From Amblyornis subalaris (Eukaryota > Chordata > Aves > Passeriformes > Ptilonorhynchidae), in contig JACAXG010000032.1 in assembly GCA_018881555.1 (NCBI GenBank), positions 1,066,837 through 1,130,836 of the forward strand: a stretch of 64,000 nucleotides of DNA. The letters are read 5' to 3'. Under the pieces are notes generated by a model. That model did not search any database. It worked only from the letters and a program-made list of their open reading frames with translations, and was not told the DNA's origin. Within the stretch, counting starts at the first letter, position 1. The number at the start of each line of letters is the position of its first letter. The position numbers and the translations under genes are program-made. Of the stretch, positions 50,401 to 62,400 are shown piece after piece.

Positions 50401-53400
50401 AAATAGAGCACATTATATTAAATCATGGTTTCTGAGTTCTGCATCTCTGTTGTAATTTAAGGTAATGTAACTTTTCTGCAGGCAGCAAAGCAGGAACTGG
50501 AGCGCCAGCGACGACTGGAATGGGAGAGAATTCGTCGCCAAGAGCTTCTTAATCAGCGTAACAGGGAACAAGAAGAAATTGTCAAGTTGACCTCTAAAAA
50601 GAAGAGCCTTAATCTTGAATTAGAAGCCCTGGTAAGACAGGAATTTCACTACACGTGCTGAAATACAGTATTTTAAATTATGCAGATCTTAATATCTGCA
50701 TTAATGGCCCACTAGGAGTTCCACTCTGTTTTGGATGACGAATCTCAAGCAGGTATTTTGGGTTGTTTTAAAGAACTGATCATGAGCTAACCTGCCCACA
50801 GATTTAGCCAAGTGGTTTTTGCCATATGTGGTATAATCTGTCTCTGCTTTTTTTCCAGACTGACAAACATCAGCAGATCTCAGGCAGGTTGCAAGATATT
50901 CGCAGCAAAAAGCAAATGCGAAAAACTGAGCTGGAGGCTTTGGATAGGAAATATGACCAAGGAATCATGGAAGTCAAGCAACTACAGCAACAGCTTGAGG
51001 TATGTAACTTCCTGTTAAACTTGTGGTTTTCCTTTACCTGTTTTCCTTTATTCTGTGTTTCCATAGTGCTGTTGATAATGCATCCCCATAGGGAGAAATA
51101 TGGAATTAGTTGGATTGTAGTGGAGAAAGGAAATAGGCAAGACTGTCAGCATTGCAGAGGTTTTTAGTTTTATGTGTAGTGTTAAAGAAATGATTGTATG
51201 TACTAAAATGAGCTGATAGTTAAATGAGAACAGTTGTGAAAACCTCAGGTGTTCTTTTGTGAACAGATAATAGTGACTTCTCTTTAATTTTGAATTCTTT
51301 TATGGCTCCAGACTCAAATTTTTATGAGTAATGTTGTCCTGTGTTCAGAGCAAGTTGGTCTTTAGGTTGAATTACCTTGATGGTCTTTTTTCTTTTTTTC
51401 TCTCTTTGAATAACAGGACATTAATTATTATCGGTTGACTACCATAAATCATCCTCTACTATGCTGTACTGTAATGCTCTTCAGGGAAACTTCTTTTCAT
51501 TTTGTTACTGTTTTATGTTAGGCTTGGGGCAGTCACCTTAAATGGTCTTGTGATGATATTTACACTTTTAGCACGTCTGTTAAATTTCTTTCCAGCTGTG
51601 TTAATGTTTTTGGGTCAAAAGCTTTCAATTTTAATATTATCTCTACTAAGAGTATGGAAGTAATTTTTCCTTTATCCTGTAATGGTAACTTGCATCCAAG
51701 TTACCATTACCGTTAACACGAGTTGAAGTTATGTTTGAAAATTAATCTGTTTTTACCTACTGATTTATAAACAATATTAAACATTCGTTATGTTGCCTTC
51801 AATATCTACAGGATTATCAGAATAAACTAATCTATTTGGTTCCTGAAAAGCAATTGTTAAGTGAAAGGATAAAGAATGCTCAACTTGAAAACACTCAGAG
51901 TAAGTACCTGCAAATGAGTTTTCTTCTTGTTTGCGTTGCTGATTTCTCATCACTTGTAATCCAGGCTGAAGGATACAGAGGTGCTAATAACACCTTCACT
52001 TTTACGTTTTTTCGGTTAGTGCCGTTGTCTCATCTGCATTCCATTATTTCCTTTGTTCTAAATGAGGGGCAAACACACACATTTTTGCAAGAAAGCACAG
52101 GTTTTGCTTGAAACTTTATACTGACTATGTAGCTCATAGATATTATTACAATATTACTTTTTTTGATAGTGTAAACTCAAGGGAGTTCATTCATGTGAAG
52201 TTTACATTGGTCTTTACTTCAAATTACACTGGAAGTCTATCTCGAGAATCTTGGTATGAATTGGTCAGATATTAAAATAAAAACTTGCAAATTATTCTGT
52301 ATGTATTACATGGAATGCCTGTGTGTGTCAGTTCAGTGGTGGGGCCATTTCTTCTTCGTGTTGCATATGAACAGAAAGGCAAATCAAGGAATTTTTGTGA
52401 GGTAGGAGGCTTGGATTGTGTATATAATAGGAAAATAATAAACAATTGTGAAAACAGAAACCCCTGTAAAATTGCTTGTCTTTCCTTATGCAGCTACAGG
52501 AGTCAATTCAGTGCACAAGAAGTCCCTAGAAAAGGAAGAATTATGCCAAAGACTTAAGGAACAACTAGATGCCCTTGAGAAGGAAACTGCTTCTAAACTT
52601 GCTGAAATGGATGAATTTAACAGTCAGCTTAAGGTACTTGCATTATCTAAATATCCTACACCTGTAAGCACTTTATTTTATTTCTTCATCCAGTCATAAA
52701 GATTGCTGCCACTTCTACCCGGCTTCCAAAACGTTATCCCCAACTTCCAGTGTCAAATAAGAATTACCAAAAGTCGTGGAGTAAATAATACAATAAAAAT
52801 GCACTTAAACCTATTGCTAATGTAGTAAAATATGAGTCTCTTGCTAACTACTGCTTTGCATGACTCAACTATTGCTCACTCTCACCTTTTGCCTTCTAGA
52901 ACTCATTTTGATTTAGAATTAAAGTTTTTCAGGGCTTTGTACATTCTGTTCCTAGAGTATGAGGTCATATTGGCTGCTATTTTTGAATTGTGTACTGAAC
53001 ACTTGACTTTTATTGATAGACCTACATAGTTTCATATTACGCTGTGCAAGATCTGGTAGCAGATTTGGGTATAATCCTAAAAGTAAGTGTAGGCCACTTA
53101 TTTGTTAATATTTGTTGATTTGTTGTAAGTTAAGCATTGTTGACCACTGGCCCTGAGTTTTTGTCTCTGAGGCAACTCTTGACTTGCCTGAAAACTCAGG
53201 CAGTTCTCACAGGGCAGCATGCGTCCATTTAACTTTATTTGCCAGCTTACTCCAAGTGGCACTGGTAGGAATTTTTCCTTAAGTAATGGATTGATGCTGG
53301 GCCAGCACAAGGGCTCTGCACTCTCCAATAAAAAGAAGCCACAAAAATTTGTAAACATGTAAGGAATTTATTTTCTTTCTGAAAATGGCTTCATGCAATG

Positions 53401-56400
53401 GGCATTTTCAGTTACTTGTTTATTGCATGGCTTGCTGTGTTCAGTGGCTGCATCCACAATTCCCTCTTCCCTAAAATATGATTTTCAAAATACAGTGCAA
53501 AGATTAATTGGCTTTTTATCTACCTTATCTTACAGTGTGAGAATATGGATGATTCTGTTCTTCAGTGCCTTTTGTCTCTGCTAAGCTGTCTCAACAACCT
53601 CTTCCTCTTACTTAAGGTTATTTTCTAATCTTTGGCTTTTTTAGTTTTTAATTATTTCGCAATTTTTCTCTGCTTACCCTTTCTGTTTGGACATACAACT
53701 TCTATTAAATACGTTTTCCTAAAAGAAAATCGATAGGCTGTTTTTCTTTCTGCTAGTTTTTACATCCTCCTGAAGACTTAATATTTTCTTACCTGCTTAG
53801 AAATCCAAACTGCAGAATACTGAGAGCAAAATACTGAGTTTTCATTTCTTAGTAGACTGTCCACTAAGTTGTTTCACCCAAATATTTTTCTTGTTGGTTA
53901 AGGTAACATGAAACAAAAAAATAGTCTCAGATGGAAACAGTGTCTTCTCCCACTTTTCCATCTGTTGCTCTCTATCTGTATCCATACATCCTAAGCTGTG
54001 AGTCAGGTATATGAAAGCTTCTCCAAGTTTAAAAGTCTAGAAGTAGAAACAGTGTGCAGAATATGACATGGCAAACACAATGCTGTAAAACCTCCAGATT
54101 AACCCAGTACTAAAACCTGCTTGCTGTCTTTCCTCAACACTGCTTTTTATGCTGGGGTCAGAAATACTTTTAGAATAATTTATGAGGGGAGAAAAAAAAA
54201 TCAGAATTACTTAACTGAGCTTTTCATTTTGCTTTGCATAAGGGTTTTTCTGTCCTTAAAGATACGAGAGTTTTTCTAAGGTAAGTTTGCTTCCATAGTG
54301 CTCCTGAAATTCTGTGCAAAATAAGAAGGAAAAATATTGTCAGCTGAATATATTTGAGGAAAAATTGTAGTCACTTGCTTGATTCAGTTTGTTGCTGCAG
54401 AGACTTTGTGACACAGCAATCTTGTTATTTTGCTCTTGTCATATAAATTGCACGATATCTCTTAGGCAAAATGATTATTGCTAGAGGTGCATATTGTAGT
54501 GGGAATGGATCATTCTCAATTGCTGTACTTGCATTTATGAGGTCAGATGCAAAAAGTCGGGGTTGCATTGCTCAATGCATATCAGTAGGATTCCTAAGAA
54601 AAAAGACTGTAGTATCTTACAGGTGTTTTGCAACATGGTGAAGTACAATCTAAAGTAATTCTATTATTGTTGATTTTTTTCATACTGTAAATTTAATTAT
54701 TCCAAAGAATTGTGGTGATTTTTTGCTGTGAAAAAAAGGTTGTTATCAGAGGGAAGTGGAATAGGAGTTGAAGTATGTGTTCAAAAGAAAAAGACTAAAA
54801 TTGTGAAGTTTACAAATACAAGAAAACTCCAGTCAGAGTTAGTGTCTTTAAGCTGTGGCTTCCCACCGTGGTAAATCCTGCTGGGTATTTTTATAAAGTT
54901 TTTCTGATTTAAACATGGGACTGATCACTCGGAAAGCATGAAGGGTGGGCACCCTACTACAGGATGCGTTCTCAGGTTATGGTACCATGTTGGCTTTCAG
55001 TTGAAATCTTCCTCCTTGTAGTTACTTAAAATACGATTCACTGTCTTCAGTGCCCTCAGTAATGCTGTGTTTGAACACTCAGTTTTGTATCTTCCCCTCT
55101 CCTCTGTCGTGTTTGGCATTTCCAGCAGGTGTAGGACTGGAAGGGCTCTTTGAAAGCCTAAATTGCATCACTGACTTTGCAAACCTGCCATCTCCTTTTA
55201 TACTTCTGTTGATTTGACTTTCTTTACAGAGACCTCCAAGGACTATTAATAACTTTAATACTACTTTGGCCATTTGTATTAAAACTTGGTTCAAAAAGCA
55301 TTAAAATGCCTGGATGCTTTTCTCAGAGGTTGGCTTTGTTCCCTTTGATGTATTTCACTGTTTCCTCTCTAGGACCTGAGGGAAAGTTACAGCACACAGC
55401 AATTAGCCTTGGAGCAGCTCCACAGGATCAAACAGGACAAAATAAGAGAGGTACAAAAAAGAAGAGCTGAACTTGCACAGAAGAAACGACTGGAAGATGA
55501 GGCTGCAAGGTAACCGCGGCTGAATGTATCAGTGTTGCAGTTCTTAAAGCAAAATAATGCTGTGATGACTTTTAAGATACAATATAATTTTTTAATGTAA
55601 AAATACATCCTATGTACAACCTATGGCTGCCTTAGAGGAAGCATTTTATGTGGAGTACCACTTATGTAAGAGGGTTTGAGTTTCCCCTTTCCAATCTGTT
55701 TTTATCTTATTTTCTAAAAAAACCTTCTAATATAGATTTGATGTGTGAATAAACCAAGTAGTCACTTTAGCTATTAAGATTTTTAGCACCTTCAATAGAT
55801 AATCCTCAGACATTTGAAAGTCCTCATATATTTTGCCTTGTTTGGTGGCCTCCAAACATCTGACACTTTTTTCTTAAAAAGTACTTCTGGCTGAGCGGTT
55901 GCCCTGTTTCTGTCCTGTCTATCCTATTGATACTTCCTTAAGGAATGGCATTGGCTGCCCACTTCCTGTGTTAATCTTGAAAGCTGGATGACTGAGCAAC
56001 CTCTGAGTTTTAAATTTTGTTGCTTTTGTAGGAGTACAATGAGAAAATTCAAATATATATCTGAAAGGATCATCCATCCCTTCACTTACATGGTGCTGGT
56101 TTTGCTTGCCCAGCCTTGTATCAAGAATCAAACTTTTACCATCCTCAGCTCTTGGTTTCTCATGGTCTTGTTCCTGACTAGTTTTGTTTTCTTTTGTTTG
56201 TCTGATTAAGAAGTTTTTAGGGTTTGATTATGGCTGCCTTAGGATGCCACTCGATTTTTTTCTTTTTTTCCTCTTTCTGTACCTTCTCTCTTTGGTGCAC
56301 TGCTTTTGACTCCTCATTCAGTGTTTTGTCTTTTTAATTTGAGATTTTCAATTATTTATATTTGCCTTGACTAAAGAAACAGAGCTAGTGACCTTGTAGT

Positions 56401-59400
56401 GTGGGTGATTTGTGGTCTTAGCTCATGAGAGCATTTTTCTGCGTTTGATGAAGTTTCATACAATTTGTGATGGTCTCTTTAAGAAACCAGGTGCCATATG
56501 TGGAGTGAGAGCTTGTTAATTTTTTGGTTGGACACAGCTGTGCGATTGAGTAACAACATCACTGCTCAGCTCCTACTGGCTCCTCCAATGTGCTTGGAAA
56601 TGCAGTAAAATCCCTGTCAGAAGAGAGGATGTCCCACAGTGAATTGATGGGAAGGTCTCATCTAGACATGGTCCCTCCTCAGAAGGTGGCCCAAAGGGTT
56701 AGGTCCTCTCTCTTCAGAAGAAAGGTCTTGACAGCTAAAATATTGAGAGTGTTAAATTGGATCATAACTTCTCTAGGCAGCTGAGGCAAAGGATAACATC
56801 CAAATTATTTCAGAGCATACAGTCAGCTTTCCAGATCCTTTCTGCTGGAGTGTAGTCATGGGAGGGATAAGCACATTGGATAGATTTTAATTGCTGGAGG
56901 CAAAAATACCAAGCTGCCAAGATCACTATGCAAAGGCTGTTTTTATGTATGTATCTGAGTGAAATTAATCTGTTTGGAAGTCACTGTTTCCGATCAGGAG
57001 ATTTGGATACTGCCTTGGTGGAGAGCTTAAATCCAGCTTGGTTGAATTAACAGATCAGTTGTTGCTCCTCAGGATGCAGGTGTGCAGAAGTGCTTGTGAA
57101 GGTACTGCACAGGTAACCCCGTGGCAGTGTTCCTGCACCAAGAATTTGAATCCCTTTGTTATTTTTTTGTGGAATATGTACTGGCACTCGTGTTAAAACC
57201 AAGCATGGTCTCTGTGGAAGAGCTGATCATGCTGAGAGCAGAGCGATCAATGTCATAGACAGTTTTGCTGGCAAGTGCCATTGATCAGTAGGATGCGTAG
57301 GAACACAATCTCTTTCATTTTTACATCAGTATTCTCTTACCTCTCTCATTCCTTTCTTCCAGGAAAGCAAAACGGGAGAAGGAGAACCGATGGCAGGAGA
57401 ACATCCGAAGGGAAGAGGAAGAGAAAAAGAAGCGATTGGAGGAAGAACGAANGCAGGAAAAAGTCCAAGAAAAGCTGAAAGCTGAAGAAGCAACTGCCAT
57501 GATGAGAGAGAGGGAAAACAAACAACAGCTTCTTGCAGAGGAGGAGAAAAATAGACAAGCCACGATCCTGAGGGAGGTGGAACAACAAAGGCAGAGGCAA
57601 CTGGAAGAAGATAAAAGAAAGCAAGAACAAATAGCAAAAGAAGCTGAGGAGAGGCGCAAGCAGAATGAGGAGATAAAAAAGATAAAAGAAGCAACCAACT
57701 CTCAAGAGGTGGAGAAACATACTTCTAAAATAAACATAAATGAAAAGTTTGCAGATCTGTTGAAACCAACAGAGGGGAAAAGTCTTAAACCACCCTGGAA
57801 AAATGAAGGTAATATCAGTCTGTTAGATTTTTTTGCTTTAAAGGCTTTTGTTTTCCTGAGTGTTATTTCACTCTTCAAATGTAGTATTGTTAATGTGATG
57901 ATATGGCAGACTTATTGTCTAAGATATAACTAAAAAACCCCAAACCAGCAATGTTTCATGTCTTCTGTTAGTTGTAAATGTTCCTATTAAGTTACTTCTG
58001 TCAGTTTTCAGCACCTATGACTGATGACAAATCTTCCACTGATCATGGTCAGCAAATCACAGATGCTGGAAACAGTAATATTTTAGATTTTTCCTAAAGC
58101 TTGCACTTTCTTTCATTAAAATAGAATGTTAATATGGAGGGGGTTTGTTCACTGATGAGAGATAGGCAGGTAGCACTCAGCAAAGTGATTTATTAGGTAA
58201 GGTAGTTTATTTCTGCATTACTCAATGCCTCATATTAAAAAAACAACGAGCTGAATGACTAGACCTGACTCTAGTTGTGGGACTTGGAAAAATAGTGGTT
58301 TAGCAATATCTTCACTAGGGGCAGTTTTGATTAGTTTCATCCTTCATTAGTTCTTGTCGGTTTTTATTAGCCACTTTTCTCACTGAATTCAGCAAGGACC
58401 AAATTAGAACAGGGCTCAAAGATATTTGCACACCTCAGCTAAACCTTGTGAAACGTTCACAGTTAGCAACATCAGACTTGGAGAACAGAGATGCAAAGAA
58501 AATAGAAATCATGATATTTTGCTATTTTAGGTTTCTAAATCTTCACATGTGCTGCTGAACACTTACTGTTGCNACAGTGGGATCTTTTCAACTTGGAAAA
58601 TTATAGTGATGTTAAATGAGACTTTATTAAAGCACTGGCTTAGCCAGAGCAGCATGGCAAGGACAGATGAGAAAATAAAGATGTAATTTTTAAGGATGTT
58701 CAGTGGAAGCTGTCACTACCCATGGCAGGGGGTTGGAATTAGATGATCTTTAAGGTCCCTTCCAACCCAACCCATTCTGTGTTTTTGTGATGTTTTCACT
58801 GCAGAAGTCAATGCATTTTGTTGCCTGTGTTACATTTTCATGGTTGGTGTGTTAAACTCCTGCCCTGGTGATCTCCTCTGATACCTGCACAGTGTCTTGG
58901 CAAGAACTGTTCTCTTCTTACATTCATACCAGTTGCTGAGAATGATGGGGGTCCAACTAAGTGCTTCTCTTTCAGCTGTGTCAAAGTGGTAACTGGTTTT
59001 CTTACCCTTCCAGGCAGTGCAGGGAGTGTTGCAGAGTCAAGGAATTCCGTTGCCTTGGTTAATTACAGAGCTTTGTATCCATTTGAAGCAAGGAACCACG
59101 ATGAGATGAGCTTTAATACTGGAGATGTAATTCAGGTAAGATTTGCCATTCACATGTAACTTGCAAAGATGACCCCTCTTCCCTAGCCTTGAGATGCACA
59201 AGGCTTAAGGGTCAAAAGTATTGTGTTGATGTATTTTAAGGTTTACTCAAAATTTAAATTGGATTGCTGCTTTTTTTATTTTTTTTTCTTGAAACAGGTG
59301 AACTTAGGATTAGTCCAGCCAAAATATTACTCAGAATCTTACACATCCTAAAGTGAGAATCTCTTCAAAGATAAGACTAGTGAATGCTAAACATAAACTG

Positions 59401-62400
59401 TCTAAAATGAGTAGATCAGAAATGATGTAGTTGTTGCAGTTCATTGTACATGTACAAGTTGACTTCTAAGTGTTTGCTTGAAATATCAGCATAGTAAGCA
59501 GAGACATGAATTATTAATTAATGGCATTTGAATTAAAATCAAATTACTTATTATTTAACAAGTTGATGTGAAAGGTTCTTCTGGATCTTAATACTGTTTT
59601 CCAGTGTATTCTTAGCNCAGATTTCTGCCTCTCTGAGCAACCAGGTCTCGTGGAAGGTGTCCCTGCCTCTNGCAGAGGGCATGGAACCAGATGATCTTGA
59701 AGGTCTCTTCTAACCCAAACCATTCTGTGATTCTGTGATTCTGTTGCTGACTGGTCCTTTGTCAGTCCTCCCTCAGGCAGATACATTCTTTGTAGCACTT
59801 TTCTGGATTCAGCTGAATTTGCTGTCTGTAATATTACAGCAGGACCATAAGATTGGAAATGCCTTGTGGCATCTCAGTTGAAATCTGTGTGTTATTTCAT
59901 GTATATTANTTGTTAGCACTTGCTTGAAAGTCTTTGCCTTCAGGTGAATGTGTGAAAACTGATTTACAACCGTGGTAATACGATTTCTAATGTATGACTA
60001 CCTATGATTCCTTCTCTTTCAGACTATAAGTGATACAAGTAGGTGATAAGGGAGAATTTATAAAGCAATGGGTACAAAATATTAAAACACTTGACTAAAT
60101 TAGCTTTCAGTTTGACAGTGTTAAAGCATTTATTTGCATTTTCATACCAATGAACCATGGAAGAGGGAACAAGAGAAGTAGGTTTTGCTTTGACTTCCTT
60201 CTCAGCTATAATTGTATAATTTAACTGCTGATAACTGATTTCAGAAACAGGCTTAACAGCTGCCACCTCCTCCTCCTCTTACACCCCAAACCCCAGCTAA
60301 GCTAACTAGNTGATAGTATTTGATGAGCTGCTAATTTTTAGCCAATTTTCACTAACTGGCTAATTTGCAGCATAATGGAAGCTTCAATATTGCTGTGAAT
60401 GTTTAAGGATGCTCTATACTTAATCATATATAAATAANAGAATTTTTGGATGTGTTTTGGATGCAGTCAGCTGACAGAGTTAATTATATCTGTGAGCAGA
60501 ACAGCAGCAGTTGTTTCCTGCTCTGCTGGGCTCACCAGCCCCTGCCTTTTGGCTGCACAATCAGCAGAATCCAGCACAATGCACTGTCATTTTTGGAAAG
60601 CCAGAGTGGCTCCAGATGCACTGCGTGATCCCCATGTGCATGTCTGGGACCTGTGTGAAGGGGTGCAGTGTCCCTGAGGTCTGTCTCTACCTAGGTCTGA
60701 AATTAGTGCAGCTGCACCATCACAGGGCAAAACCAGCTCAGTTCTGCCAGTGCAGAGTGAAAATGCTGATCCTGGTGTGAGCACTGCTCACTGTTCAGGT
60801 CAGAGAGCAGCAGGTGCTGACACACCAGGTGCTCTGCTTGTTTCATGCTGCTAATTCTGTTTTCTTTGTATTTATCCTCCTGTGCATAGGTTGATGAAAA
60901 AACTGTGGGAGAGCCTGGTTGGCTTTATGGGAGTTTTCAAGGACATTTTGGTTGGTTTCCGTGCAATTATGTAGAAAAAATACCAGAAGGAGAAAAAGCT
61001 TTATCTCCCAAGAAAGCCTTACTTCCTCCTACAGTATCTTTATCTACTACCTCAGCTGCTTCAGAGTGAGTTTTTGTTATGTTTGTGTTTAAATTGCTTT
61101 TTCTAAATTTAGCTAGCACATAATGTGCTGTATAGTTTCACTTGGTGTTTGTTTTTAAAATATAAAGGCAGAAAATTTATTGAAGAACTTTCTTAAAAGT
61201 CTTAGCTTGGAAATGTTAAGTATTTGATAGTCTGCTTCGCATTGTAGGAGATCCATTTTATAGATGTTAAAAAAAAACAACGTTTCTCTGCTTGAGGTAC
61301 TTCTAAAATAAAAATTATAATCTGATAAATATGCCTGTGTTGCATTTGCAGACCACTTTCACCAAGTAAATCTGCAGAAGAATCTNATTACCAAAACATC
61401 CCCTTTTCCAGCCTGAATGTTAACACAGCCTGGCAGCAGAAATCAGCTTTTACTCGCACTGTGTCCCCTGGATCTGTTTCACCCGTTCATGGACAGGTAC
61501 CGTGTGCAGAACTTGCTGTATTTTAGATTCATGTTCATGAAAACCACCACAAAACTTTGCAAATGCTGGATGCACTGAACAGGCTGGAGGATAAAGAAGC
61601 TCATCTGAATGTTCCACTGCTGTGCATTGACGTAATTCCGTGTGTTTCCAGGGACCTCTGAGCAAGAAGACTCATGTTTCATAATTCTAAAATAATTTTC
61701 ACCTATAATTAGACACAGAAGGTATTTCTAGCAAATAAGAAGCAGAGTTGCATGCATGCATCAATGTAAAAAAAATTATTCAGCCATCACTTAGGAATGA
61801 AGTTGCTTAAACTTCAATAAAAGATACATCAGTGTTTGTTTTAACACTTTGCACCAGTTTGGGGCAGTGTGGTCAATCAGCATCTCCACTTCTGTGTTTC
61901 AGGGGCAGCCTGTCGAGAACCTAAAAGCACAAGCACTTTGCTCTTGGACTGCAAAAAAAGATAACCACTTGAATTTTTCAAAGAATGACATCATCACTGT
62001 CCTGGAGCAGCAGGAGAACTGGTGGTTTGGAGAGGTACATGGAGGAAGGGGTTGGTTTCCAAAGTCCTANGTCAAGCTCTTACCTGCAAGTGAAACCAAG
62101 AAAGAGGAGTAAGTGTGACTTTTGTTGTTGTTTTATTCAGCAGTTTGCAAAAAGAGGTGGTTTAGAGTGCAAAGTTCCTGCAGTGCTTTAGTGTGGAGAA
62201 CATAAATTCCATTTACAATTTACACCATGTCATTTTAGGCTTTTATTATTTCATTCTGGCAAGCCAAGAAGTGTTGGGCTCNCTGCTGTGCAGCCAGACA
62301 GTCTTGGTAGGCTGAGTGCTGTGGAACATCAGTGATGTTTGATTATTCATCAGGTGCCACACTTCTTGTTCATTACCAAGACAGCTCTCCTGCAGTGCAG

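Larger units (their letters stand above)
48354..52493 (+). other. ITSN2: ITSN2 introns 10-15
   Basis: Introns 10 (48354-48444, only 91 nt), 11 (48531-49538), 12 (49802-50481), 13 (50632-50858), 14 (51000-51811) and 15 (51900-52493). I see no repeats or genes I can name. Intron 12 starts with the weak donor gttgtt. Confidence 0.6.

Noticed and set aside
57321..57720. Three overlapping Ser/Phe/Leu-rich minus-strand frames of about 125 codons over exon 18
   Set aside because: Same effect as over exon 12: purine-rich coding sequence leaves the opposite strand open. They have no independent support.
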